Both the position numbers and the translations under genes were made by a program. The notes below the pieces were generated by a model, which was given only the letters and a program-made list of their open reading frames with translations, was not told the DNA's origin and did no database searches. Shown piece by piece: positions 1 through 7,347 of a DNA stretch of 13,452 bases (position 1 is its first letter; each line of letters opens with the position of its first letter). The stretch is from JBHHYR01 sp046757585 (GTDB taxonomy: Bacteria; Desulfobacterota; Binatia; HRBIN30). Location of the stretch: positions 1 to 13,452 of the forward strand of contig JBHHYR010000099.1 in the NCBI GenBank assembly GCA_046757585.1. Direction: 5' to 3'.

Positions 1-79
1 GCGGCTCACGCAAGCTGTAGGGAGCGCGGAGCACGGTGGGTGGTGGCAGATCGGCGTGCGGTTGGCCGAATACGTTCAT
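1..79 (-). CDS. 5' end of third gene in the hyuA operon (possible carboxylase/hydantoinase subunit), cut by window edge
   Basis: The ATG is read from position 79 downward and overlaps the hyuA stop in an ATGA junction, the typical arrangement of translationally coupled genes. Twenty-six codons are visible, beginning MNVFGQPHADLPPP, and they stay open to the window edge. In most genomes the gene after hyuA is hyuB, the large partner subunit. In acetone and acetophenone carboxylases a small subunit can also lie in the cluster. The visible residues do not look like the usual HyuB start, so the identity rests on position only. It could be HyuB with an N-terminal extension, a small accessory subunit, or something else. 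Confidence 0.55.
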   Translation of the reverse strand, partial: MNVFGQPHADLPPPTVLRAPYSLREP

Positions 80-2205
80 GGCTGCGCCTCGCACAGCTGG
101 ATGTTGCGGTAGGCGTCGTACCGGGCCTGGTAGCCGGCCGGCACCAGGACTGTCGTGCTCAGCATTTCCAGCAGCGCCGGGCCCGTCACGACATTGCCTG
201 CACGGAGCGTGTCGCCGTCGTACAGCGCCGCGTCCACCAGCCCGGCGGCGGGAAAGTAGACCGGCCGTGCGCCCTTGAGGGCATGACGGGGATCGGCCCG
301 GTCGAGAGGCGTCGCTTCCAGTCGACCTTTGGGGGTGCGACCCTTGACCTTCACCATCTGCGTGATCAGGTCACGCCCGGCATCCTTGAAGCCTGCTCCT
401 TCCCCGTACAGCTGCGCGTAGCGCGAATCGAAGCGCTGCACGATCTCCTGCGCCGTGGCTGCGTCGATTGGACCCGGGGGCAAGGGAATATCCACCTCGG
501 TCAGCTGCAGGTGGTAGCGTAGGCTGGCCCACCGTTCGACCTGCACGTCCGCGGGGGCAAAGCCCTGACTCTCCAGCTCGGCGCGCGCTTGCGCTTCGAG
601 CTGGTCGTAGGTGCGGTTCGGCGCACCGAGATCTTCGGGCGGGAACGGGCTCGACTGAGAGGCCACTGCGACACGCAATACATCCGAATTGGCAATGCCG
701 AAGGCGGAGAGCGCGGGTGCCAGACCAGCGAGGGGCACGACGATCGAGCGGACGTTCAGCTCGGTGCCGATACCGACCGCATGCACTCCAGTGGCGCCGC
801 CAAATAGGTAGAGATCGAAATCACGCGGGTCGTAGCCGCGCGACAATACGTGATAACGGATTGCGTCGGCCATGTGGGCATTCACAATGCGGTGGATGCC
901 GGCAGCAGCTTCGTGCACCGAGCAACCCAGCGGCTCGGCAACGAGCCGCCCGATGGCGTCAGCAGCCGCGCCGGGGTCGAGCTGCAAGGCTCCGCCGAGA
1001 AAAAAGTCGGGGTTTACGTACCCCAGCACGACGTTGGCGTCGGTCACCGTAGGCTGCGTGCCGCCGAGACGGTAGCAGACCGGACCGGGCTGTGCTCCCG
1101 CGCTCTGCGGCCCCACTGTAATCCGGCCATCGTGCACGGCCGCGATACTGCCGCCCCCGGCGCCGATCGATTCGACGTCCACCATGGGCGCCGCCACCAC
1201 ATGGCGCTGGTGGCAAGAGCGCTTTCGATACTGCACCGTGCCGTCGACGATGAGGCTGATATCGAACGACGTTCCTCCCATGTCCCCCGTGATGATCTTG
1301 TCACTTCCCAGCAAGCGGCCGACAATCTGGGCGGCGAGGACGCCGCCCGTTGGTCCCGACTGCAAAACGGTGGCCGCCCGGGCCGCTGCCTCAGCGGCCG
1401 GCACGACGCCGCCGTTTCCTTGCATCAAGTAGACGGGGACGCGCAGACCCTCCCCCTCCAATGCGTTCCCCATCGCCGTCACGTAACGCTCCACCTCCGG
1501 TCGCAGGTAGCTGTTGAGCACTGTTGTGCTGGTGCGTTCGTACTCACCGATCAGGGGCAGCACGTCGCTCGATGTGGTGATGCACGCGTGCGGATACTGT
1601 GTGAGAATCAGGTCGCGGGCTCGGTCTTCGTGACGTGGGTTCACGCACGCCCAGAGAAAGACAATGCTGAGCGCTTCGCAATGCTCTTCTTGGAGGAGGA
1701 AACGGGCCGCTTGCATGACTGCAGCCTCGTCGAGCCGGACCACCTCCGCGCCGTCGCGGTCGATCCGTTCCGCAATCCCAATCACCCGCCGCTGCGGCAG
1801 CAACTCGAACGGGCGCTCGTTCTGCGTCTTGCGGTACCACGCTTCCACGGGTAAGCCCTGACAGTACGCACTACCGCGCATCAGCATCAGGGTCTCTTCG
1901 AAGCCCAGCGTGGTCAGCAGCCCGACGCGTGCGCCGCTGCGGTTGATCAGCGCGTTGGTCGCGACGGTGCATCCGTGTGCGAAGAGGCGCGTGCGCGCGA
2001 GCAGCTCCAGCACGGTGCACCGCAGCTGCGCCGCAGCACCGTCCAGGCAGCGGAACAGTCCTTCATGGAAGCGCGGTGGCGTTGACGGCGTCTTGTGCAT
2101 GACGGTGCGACCGTCGTCGGTGAGCACCACGCAGTCAGTGAACGTGCCGCCGACATCCGTGCCGATGTAGTACGCCACGTCCTTGACCGTGCCTGGCGCT
2201 CGCAT
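76..2205 (-). CDS. hyuA: HyuA-family ATP-dependent subunit (hydantoinase A / 5-oxoprolinase / acetophenone carboxylase-like)
   Basis: The product has 709 residues, a normal length for HyuA. An ASKHA-type phosphate-binding motif GTDVGGTFTD lies at residues 15-24. The HyuA N-terminal domain motif HGCTVATNAL is at about 77-86. The second nucleotide-binding motif GDMGGTSFD is at about 307-315, followed by GAGGGS. Family members use ATP to activate a carbonyl: they open hydantoins or 5-oxoproline, or, with different partners, activate ketones for carboxylation (ApcA and acetone carboxylase subunits). The substrate cannot be read from sequence. The start chosen is the ATG at 2205, because GGAAGG at 2214-2219 sits 8 nt before it. 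A GTG at 2214 overlaps the regulator stop (GTGA) but lies on top of that ribosome-binding site. The protein has no signal peptide and is cytoplasmic. It is transcribed after the XRE-cupin gene and overlaps the next gene by 4 bp. Confidence 0.9.
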   Translation of the reverse strand: MRAPGTVKDVAYYIGTDVGGTFTDCVVLTDDGRTVMHKTPSTPPRFHEGLFRCLDGAAAQLRCTVLELLARTRLFAHGCTVATNALINRSGARVGLLTTLGFEETLMLMRGSAYCQGLPVEAWYRKTQNERPFELLPQRRVIGIAERIDRDGAEVVRLDEAAVMQAARFLLQEEHCEALSIVFLWACVNPRHEDRARDLILTQYPHACITTSSDVLPLIGEYERTSTTVLNSYLRPEVERYVTAMGNALEGEGLRVPVYLMQGNGGVVPAAEAAARAATVLQSGPTGGVLAAQIVGRLLGSDKIITGDMGGTSFDISLIVDGTVQYRKRSCHQRHVVAAPMVDVESIGAGGGSIAAVHDGRITVGPQSAGAQPGPVCYRLGGTQPTVTDANVVLGYVNPDFFLGGALQLDPGAAADAIGRLVAEPLGCSVHEAAAGIHRIVNAHMADAIRYHVLSRGYDPRDFDLYLFGGATGVHAVGIGTELNVRSIVVPLAGLAPALSAFGIANSDVLRVAVASQSSPFPPEDLGAPNRTYDQLEAQARAELESQGFAPADVQVERWASLRYHLQLTEVDIPLPPGPIDAATAQEIVQRFDSRYAQLYGEGAGFKDAGRDLITQMVKVKGRTPKGRLEATPLDRADPRHALKGARPVYFPAAGLVDAALYDGDTLRAGNVVTGPALLEMLSTTVLVPAGYQARYDAYRNIQLCEAQP

Positions 2206-2210
2206 GGGCG

Positions 2211-2834
2211 TCACCTTCCTTCGTAGGCGAAGGCGCAGATCATCAACAGACGCGCCGGCTCAGTGCCGATATTTTCCCAACGATGTGCCACGGTTCCTTT
2301 CAAATGCAATGTGTCGCCTGGGCCGACGTCGTACGGCTGGCCGCGGATCACAAACCGCACCCGGCCCTCGAGACCGTACACAATCTCTTCGCCGCGGTAC
2401 CTGATCGACACGCCGGCACCGCTCTTGCCGCCTGCTGCCACGGTCAGCACGAAGCCCTCCATGCGCGGATTCACCAACGGTTCTGCCACGTACTCGAAAC
2501 GCAGGAGGGAGCCGCGTGCCCGGGCGACTCGGCCTGTACCGTGAGGGACAAACCGAACATCAAGCTGCTCGGCTGCATCGTCATCTACGAAGTGTGCAAT
2601 GCGCCGATCGAGCGCGTCGGAGAGACGAATGCAGACGGCCAGCGACGGCACCACACGGCCTGTTTCGATCTTGTGAATCGTGCTTGCGGCTACTCCCGCC
2701 CTCTCCGCCATCTGTCGCAGGCTGAGCCTCGCACCGCGGCGTGCCAGGCGGAATCGTTCCCCCACGCGGCGCACGGACACGCGATAGTCGAGATGAGAGT
2801 CCGCCGCCTGCTTCATGTCCACTGACGTTCGCAT
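2211..2834 (-). CDS. XRE-family transcriptional regulator with C-terminal cupin sensor domain
   Basis: The protein has 207 residues from the ATG at 2834 (201 from the ATG at 2816; neither has a strong ribosome-binding site). The frame stays open to 2996, but those extra residues show no domain character. A helix-turn-helix of the Cro/C1 type spans about residues 24-80, with LSLRQMAERAGVAASTIHKIETG typical of the fold (cut here to residues 38-59). A cupin barrel spans about 127-200, with the metal-site region YRGEE at 146-150 and AHRW at 183-186. Relatives with this architecture (PuuR/SutR-like) control catabolic operons and sense a small ligand in the cupin. The gene is first in the minus-strand operon with hyuA and diverges from the molybdoenzyme gene, so it may control either or both. 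The usual first cupin histidine is a tyrosine here (Y146). Confidence 0.88.
   Translation of the reverse strand: MRTSVDMKQAADSHLDYRVSVRRVGERFRLARRGARLSLRQMAERAGVAASTIHKIETGRVVPSLAVCIRLSDALDRRIAHFVDDDAAEQLDVRFVPHGTGRVARARGSLLRFEYVAEPLVNPRMEGFVLTVAAGGKSGAGVSIRYRGEEIVYGLEGRVRFVIRGQPYDVGPGDTLHLKGTVAHRWENIGTEPARLLMICAFAYEGR
2214..2221 (-). promoter_or_regulatory. Ribosome-binding site that decides the hyuA start
   Basis: AAGGAAGG is read on the minus strand, 8 nt before the ATG at 2205. It lies inside the last codons and stop of the upstream regulator gene, so hyuA translation is probably coupled to that gene. Confidence 0.6.
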
Positions 2835-2840
2835 TTCCGT

Positions 2841-2854
2841 ACAGCGCACGCTGT
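2841..2854. promoter_or_regulatory. Inverted repeat ACAGCG-CA-CGCTGT, candidate operator
   Basis: This is a perfect dyad with 6-bp arms and a 2-bp centre. It lies 6 bp upstream of the regulator ATG at 2834 and just downstream of a possible -10 hexamer (TACTAT on the minus strand, 2860-2865). Binding here would block transcription of the regulator operon. The operator role is inferred from symmetry and position only. Confidence 0.4.
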
Positions 2855-2859
2855 TTCTG

Positions 2860-2865
2860 ATAGTA
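2860..2865 (-). promoter_or_regulatory. Possible -10 element of the regulator-hyuA operon
   Basis: TACTAT on the minus strand matches four of six bases of the sigma-70 -10 consensus. It lies 25 bp upstream of the proposed start codon, in the only AT-rich patch nearby. No convincing -35 hexamer is seen at 17 bp, so an activator-dependent or different promoter is equally possible. Confidence 0.2.
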
Positions 2866-2891
2866 AACGGGGCGCGGATCCGTGGATGACG

Positions 2892-2915
2892 GTTGTCAGC
2901 ATTAGAAGTGACAAC
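2892..2915. promoter_or_regulatory. Inverted repeat GTTGTCA-N10-TGACAAC, candidate regulator binding site
   Basis: The 7-bp arms are perfect and are separated by 10 bp. The arm centres are 17 bp apart, close to two helical turns, so a dimer could contact both. The site lies in the divergent control region, upstream of the proposed -10 of the XRE-cupin gene. It is a candidate site for that regulator. Confidence 0.4.
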
Positions 2916-3079
2916 TGCGGGCAATCGTTCACTCTGACTCGCTGCCTCGTGAGGCGACGGGACGAGGTTGCGGGCAACGTGCGGTGACGACATCAATCAC
3001 CCCCGACCAGGCCGTCCGGCAGCGAGGAACGGAGATGACCTTGGTCAGTTCCTTCTACAGCCATTGTCATGTTGGGGCT

Positions 3080-3097
3080 GCCTACCGTTCGGTAGGC
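3080..3097. promoter_or_regulatory. Inverted repeat GCCTACCG-TT-CGGTAGGC, TetR-like operator candidate
   Basis: This is a perfect dyad with 8-bp arms and a 2-bp centre, about 100 bp upstream of the molybdoenzyme start. Its length, its central TTCG and its ACCG...CGGT core resemble operators of TetR-family repressors. There is no T-tract, so it is not an intrinsic terminator. No TetR gene is present in the window. Confidence 0.5.
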
Positions 3098-3138
3098 TTC
3101 GCGTCGAGGTCGCGGTGCGCACGGCGCAGAGGAGGGAG

Positions 3139-3195
3139 ATGGGCAACGTAATGCCGAGGGCGGGTCTGTCCGTCAAGGACCGGCGGAGCAATTAA
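3139..3195 (+). CDS. Possible 18-residue leader peptide upstream of the molybdoenzyme
   Basis: The ORF reads MGNVMPRAGLSVKDRRSN. It starts 3 nt after AGGAGG (3130-3135) and stops with TAA 2 nt before the molybdoenzyme ATG. Such tight spacing would allow ribosomes ending here to re-initiate on the next gene. The peptide has no hydrophobic stretch, no cysteine and no amino-acid run typical of attenuators. It may be a real coupling leader or a chance ORF. Confidence 0.3.
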   Translation: MGNVMPRAGLSVKDRRSN

Positions 3196-3197
3196 AG

Positions 3198-6065
3198 ATG
3201 AACCTGACGCGTCGGACGTTTCTTCGCGCCGCGGGTGCGGCGGCCGTGACGCTGACGATGTTGAACCTGCAGTTTGCCTGCGGCCCGAAGGAAGAGACCG
3301 CCACTGCGGGCGTCGAATCGTCGACGCCACGGCTCGAACTCCCGCCGTACCGGTCCTGGGAGGACGTCTACCGTAAGCAGTGGGCCTGGGACCGCGTGGT
3401 GAAAGGGACGCACACGCGGGTGAATTGCATTGCGGCGTGTTCGTGGAACCTTTTCGTGAAGGACGGCGTGGTGTGGCGCGAGGAGCAGAATACGGTGTAC
3501 CAGCCGAGCGCGCCGAACGTGCCCGACATGAACCCGCGCGGGTGCCAGAAGGGCGGCTGCTACAGCCAACTCATGTACGAGCCGTCGCGACTCAAGTACC
3601 CGCTGCGCCGCCTGGGTGCGCGCGGATCCGGCCGCTGGCAGCGTGTGGGATGGGATCAGGCCCTGACCCAAGTTGCCGACGCCCTGCTGGACGTTGCCCT
3701 ACGGGACGGCCCTGATTGCATCGTCTACGACCATGGTACCACCAACATCGACTTCGGTACCGGTACTGGGGCGGAGCTACGCTTCTTCAACTTGCTCGGT
3801 GCCACGACGATGGATTCATGGGCAGGGGTGGGTGATCTGCCCATGGGCGCCATCCAGACGTGGGGGCATTTCAATGCCGACGGCTCGTCCGACGATTGGT
3901 TCAACGCCGATTACCTGCTGATCTGGATTGCCAACCCGGTGTACACTCGCATCCCCGACGTGCACTTCCTGTGGGAGGCGCGCTACCGGGGCGCGACGGT
4001 CGTCTCCGTTGCGCCCGACTACAATGCGAGCTCGATCCATTCCGATCTGTGGCTCAACCTGCGCATGGGCACCGATGCCGCACTCGGGCTGGCGATGGCT
4101 CAGGTGATCGTGAGCGAGAAACTCTTCAAAGCTGATTACGTGCGCGAGCAGACCGACTTGCCCTTCCTCATCCGTGACGACACGGGACGCTATCTGCGCC
4201 AGAGTGACGTGCAGCGGACGGGGAAAGATGACGTTTTCTTTTTCTGGGATGAACACGCTCACCGGCTGGCCGACGCGCCCGGCAGTCAAGGGCACAAGCG
4301 GCAGACGCTGCGCCTGCGCACGGTCGTGCCAGCGTTGGAGGGGCAGTTTTCGGTCGCCTTGGCGGACGGCCGGACGGTGCAGGTGCGGCCGCTGCTCGAC
4401 GTGCTCGCCCGGCATCTGCAACAGTACACGCCGGCGCGGGCCGCGGCGATCACTGGGGTCACGCCTGCTGCGATCCGCCGCGTTGCACGCGGGCTGGCGA
4501 AGGCACGGACGGCAATGATCTTCGCCTCGTGGGGTGCATGCAAGCACTACCATTCGGATCTGGCACAGCGAGCCATGTGCCTGCTCATGGCGCTCACAGG
4601 TAACCAGGGGAAGCGCGGTGGCGGCATGCGGCCGGGGGCGTGGTACAGCGTCGACGTGCTGAATAAGATTTCCAGCGAGATCCACGTCCCGTTCTACCAG
4701 CGGTGGCTGGCGGCGCTGTTTCACCCGAAGGTACGAGACGTCGAGCGATTCATGGAGCAGATCACGAACGAGCGGCCGTTCACGGCGACGCTGCCGTTCC
4801 TGTACATCCATGGTGGCATGAAAGAGGTGTGCGACCGCCCTGACTTCAACGACCCGACCTTGCCGCGCCCGGTGGCTGACTACGTGCGCGAGGCGACGGA
4901 GAAGGGGTGGCTGCGTGTGTGCCCGCCCCGTGAGCGTCCCCCGAAAGTGTACTTCTACACGGGGGTCAACCCGTTGCGGCGGTGGCCTGTGCCGCAGTTG
5001 GCGCGCCAGCACCTGTGGCCGCAGCTCGATCTGATCGTGAACATCAACTTTCGCATGTGTTCGACTGGCCTCGAGTCCGACGTTCTGCTGCCCGCCGCCG
5101 GCTACTACGAGAAGATCGGGCTCAAGTATCCGCAAAGTCTGGTTCCGTATGTCATTTTCGGCGACCAGGCTGTGCACCCCCTGGGCGAGGCAAAGTCCGA
5201 GTTCGAGATCATCGGCGTGTTGGCTCGCCGGCTGCAGGAGCGCGCCCGGGCCCGCGGTGTCAAGCCGTTCAAAGATGCCTACGGCATCGAACGGGACTAT
5301 GCCAACTTCTACGAGAAGTATGTAATGGGCGGCAAGCTGGGTACGGAGGACGAAGCCGCGGCGATGGATTGGATTGTCCGGGATTCTTCGGTGACCAAGG
5401 GGTTCACCTGGAAGGATGCCCGCGAGCGCGGGGCACTACCAATTCAAGACTACGGCCACTACGGCCCACACAACGCGATCTGCAGCGACTTCACACCCGG
5501 CAACACGGTCTACCCGCAACAATGGTTCGTGGAAAAGAAGGAACCGTGGCCGACGCTCACGGGCCGGCAGCAGTTTCTCATCGACCACCCGTGGTATGTG
5601 GAAGTGGGCGAGGCGCTGCCGGTGCACAAAGAGCCACCGGCGGCCGGTGGCCGCTACCCGCTGCGTCTCACCGGCGGACACACGCGGTGGTCCGTCCACG
5701 CAATCTGGCGTGATCAACGCCACCTGCTCCGCCTGCAGCGTGGTGAACCGGTGATGTATATGCACAGCGAGGACGCGCGCCGCCGTGGCCTCAAAGATCA
5801 TGAAATGGTACGCGTGTTCAACGACACCGGCACGTTCCTCATTCGCGTCAAGCTCTCGCCCGCCGTCCAGCCGGGGCAGGTGATCATTTACCACGCGTGG
5901 GAGAACTATCAGTTCCAAGACTGGATGCAGAGCCAGGTGGCCGTGCCGTCGCCGTGGAAACCGCTGCACGTCGCCGGCGGCTACGGGCACATCCACTACC
6001 GCATGTATTACGCTGCGCCCAGTCACGGGCCGCGCGGGACCACCGTCGAGGTGGAACGCGCGTAG
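3198..6065 (+). CDS. Tat-exported type II DMSO reductase-family molybdopterin oxidoreductase, catalytic alpha subunit (EbdA/SerA/NarG-like)
   Basis: The product has 955 residues, similar to ethylbenzene dehydrogenase alpha. A twin-arginine signal, TRRTFLRAAG, is at residues 4-13, followed by a hydrophobic stretch to about 27, so the enzyme acts in the periplasm. The FS0 iron-sulfur cluster region has C77-x3-C81-x34-C116, with H72 as the likely fourth ligand. NPRGCQKGGC at 112-121 is typical of the family. The segment at 206-215, DSWAGVGDLP, aligns with the region that supplies the molybdenum aspartate ligand in NarG and EbdA. The C-terminal cofactor domain carries LTGGHTRWSVHAIWRD and VIIYHAWENYQF, both close to EbdA-type enzymes. 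Relatives hydroxylate hydrocarbons or steroid side chains with water, or reduce selenate, (per)chlorate or nitrate. The hydroxylase side looks more likely, but the substrate is unknown. GGAG at 3185-3188 supports this start. No beta, gamma or chaperone gene follows. Confidence 0.9.
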   Translation: MNLTRRTFLRAAGAAAVTLTMLNLQFACGPKEETATAGVESSTPRLELPPYRSWEDVYRKQWAWDRVVKGTHTRVNCIAACSWNLFVKDGVVWREEQNTVYQPSAPNVPDMNPRGCQKGGCYSQLMYEPSRLKYPLRRLGARGSGRWQRVGWDQALTQVADALLDVALRDGPDCIVYDHGTTNIDFGTGTGAELRFFNLLGATTMDSWAGVGDLPMGAIQTWGHFNADGSSDDWFNADYLLIWIANPVYTRIPDVHFLWEARYRGATVVSVAPDYNASSIHSDLWLNLRMGTDAALGLAMAQVIVSEKLFKADYVREQTDLPFLIRDDTGRYLRQSDVQRTGKDDVFFFWDEHAHRLADAPGSQGHKRQTLRLRTVVPALEGQFSVALADGRTVQVRPLLDVLARHLQQYTPARAAAITGVTPAAIRRVARGLAKARTAMIFASWGACKHYHSDLAQRAMCLLMALTGNQGKRGGGMRPGAWYSVDVLNKISSEIHVPFYQRWLAALFHPKVRDVERFMEQITNERPFTATLPFLYIHGGMKEVCDRPDFNDPTLPRPVADYVREATEKGWLRVCPPRERPPKVYFYTGVNPLRRWPVPQLARQHLWPQLDLIVNINFRMCSTGLESDVLLPAAGYYEKIGLKYPQSLVPYVIFGDQAVHPLGEAKSEFEIIGVLARRLQERARARGVKPFKDAYGIERDYANFYEKYVMGGKLGTEDEAAAMDWIVRDSSVTKGFTWKDARERGALPIQDYGHYGPHNAICSDFTPGNTVYPQQWFVEKKEPWPTLTGRQQFLIDHPWYVEVGEALPVHKEPPAAGGRYPLRLTGGHTRWSVHAIWRDQRHLLRLQRGEPVMYMHSEDARRRGLKDHEMVRVFNDTGTFLIRVKLSPAVQPGQVIIYHAWENYQFQDWMQSQVAVPSPWKPLHVAGGYGHIHYRMYYAAPSHGPRGTTVEVERA

Positions 6066-6150
6066 GCGTCCAGCCGTAGGACGGAGCAGCAAGTCCGGCA
6101 TTGGAAAGACGGCTGCGGTGGAGCGTGTCCACGGGCATGGAGGTGAAGCA

Positions 6151-7347
6151 GTGTTAGATCCTGCAAGAAGGCAATACCGTTTCCCGGCGATCTACTTCGA
6201 GGCGACACGTTTGTGCAACCTGCAGTGCCCGATGTGCATGAGCGGGAGCAACAACGCGCAGCGCGTACGTGAAAGTCGCCGGCAGGAGCTGCGCTTCGAT
6301 GAGATCCGCGACCTCGTCCTGCTCCCCGCAAAGCGCCTCAGTGTCCAGGCCATTGGCTGGAGCGGGGGCGAGTTTCTGCTCCGCAAAGATGCCTTCGACC
6401 TCATGCGGCTTACCGTGGACCTCGGCTATCAGTGTAAGGTCTGTAGCAACGGCGAGCTGCTCTCGCGCGAGCGCCTCCTGGCTATCAAGGATGCCACTCG
6501 GGGCAAGGTGACCATCGCGCTCGGCCTGAACTCCATTGACCCGCAGAATGCGTGGAGTCGCAACGCCACGCCTGATCGGACCCTTGAAGTGCTCGATCTG
6601 TGCGGCGAGTTGAAGCTGGACCGGCACGTTATCATCACACTCGGCAAGCACAACACCGAAACCTTCGAACGCACGGTGCAGTATCTCGTCGAGCGGCGCA
6701 TCTCGTACAACCGCTCGCCACTGGTGGCCCGGGGCTCGGGGTGCGACTACTTCAGCGAGCAGGCTTTCGACCGTGATGATTTGAAGGAGAAGTTTCACCC
6801 GGCACTGCGGCGCCATGTGAACGGCTACGTCAGCTACACACCGTTCTTCCTCTCACCAGAGCTCCACGAGCAGGTCTCGGGCGGCGCGCGCAACGGCACG
6901 GTCCCCTGCAACCCGCCTATCGGCTGCTGGGTCGGGACGTGGCTTACCCTGAACGCGGAAGGTGATGTGTCGGTGTGTCCGGTTCTCCTCGATGTCCTCA
7001 AGGCAGGCAACGTGCGCGAAAAGCCGCTGGACCGACTGGTGCGCGAGAGTGACCTGTTCGCGACGCTGCTCGATCGCACTCAGCTCAAGGGTCGCTGCGG
7101 CCGCTGCCGTTATCAGTACACGTGTGGGGGCTGCCGCGCCATGGCGTACTTCCACACCGGCGACTACATGGAAGAGGATCCCACGTGCTTCTTCGACCCG
7201 GTCGACCGCAGGACGGTGAGTGAGCACGAAGCGGAAACCAATCGATTCTTCAAGAAATATCTGATGATCGCGCGCTACGTTGGCCTCTACCGGCGCCCGC
7301 AGTCAGCATCGAACGCGCGCGCCCCGCTGGACCACACATCGCCGTGA
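6151..7347 (+). CDS. Radical SAM protein with C-terminal SPASM domain
   Basis: The protein has 398 residues from GTG 6151, chosen because GGAGG at 6139-6143 lies 7 nt before it. An upstream in-frame GTG at 6118 is possible but less well supported. The radical SAM cluster motif CNLQCPMC is at 22-29 (C22, C26, C29). The SAM-binding GGE motif is at 72-74. The SPASM region has a PCNPPIGC pair, then SVCPV, then CGRCRYQYTCGGC, and a final cysteine in DPTC, enough for one or two extra [4Fe-4S] clusters. The style resembles NirJ/AhbD and enzyme-maturase SPASM proteins. It has no signal peptide and is cytoplasmic. It lies 85 nt after the molybdoenzyme on the same strand, so it is probably co-transcribed and may modify that enzyme or its cofactor. 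A role in a separate cofactor or peptide modification cannot be excluded. Confidence 0.88.
   Translation: MLDPARRQYRFPAIYFEATRLCNLQCPMCMSGSNNAQRVRESRRQELRFDEIRDLVLLPAKRLSVQAIGWSGGEFLLRKDAFDLMRLTVDLGYQCKVCSNGELLSRERLLAIKDATRGKVTIALGLNSIDPQNAWSRNATPDRTLEVLDLCGELKLDRHVIITLGKHNTETFERTVQYLVERRISYNRSPLVARGSGCDYFSEQAFDRDDLKEKFHPALRRHVNGYVSYTPFFLSPELHEQVSGGARNGTVPCNPPIGCWVGTWLTLNAEGDVSVCPVLLDVLKAGNVREKPLDRLVRESDLFATLLDRTQLKGRCGRCRYQYTCGGCRAMAYFHTGDYMEEDPTCFFDPVDRRTVSEHEAETNRFFKKYLMIARYVGLYRRPQSASNARAPLDHTSP

Larger units (their letters stand above)
2835..3138. other. Divergent control region between the hyuA operon and the molybdoenzyme operon
   Basis: This stretch has no convincing gene. It holds the three inverted repeats listed separately, plus two weaker dyads: GCCTC-GT-GAGGC at 2944-2955 and GTTGC-GG-GCAAC at 2967-2978. 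The density of symmetric elements suggests that both flanking operons are controlled from here. No consensus sigma-70 promoter could be assigned for the plus-strand operon. TTGTCA at 3064-3069 is a possible -35, but no -10 follows at the right distance. Confidence 0.5.

Noticed and set aside
850..1854. 334-residue plus-strand open frame inside hyuA
   Set aside because: It is antisense to conserved HyuA motifs, has no recognisable domain and has no convincing ribosome-binding site.
2835..2996. N-terminal extension of the XRE-cupin protein to an ATG at 2996
   Set aside because: The 54 extra residues lack domain features, and this DNA carries inverted repeats and a possible promoter that fit a control region better.
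3080..3097. Intrinsic terminator at the 18-bp dyad
   Set aside because: The dyad has only a 2-nt loop and no T-tract on either strand, so an operator is the better reading.
3198..3281. Lipobox at C28 of the molybdoenzyme signal (Tat lipoprotein)
   Set aside because: The residues before C28 (LQFA) do not match the lipobox pattern with Leu at -3, so ordinary Tat export is preferred.
3816..5177. Long 453-residue open frame on the minus strand inside the molybdoenzyme gene
   Set aside because: It is antisense to a clearly conserved coding region. The arginine- and histidine-rich composition is that of a GC-rich shadow frame, and no domain is recognisable.
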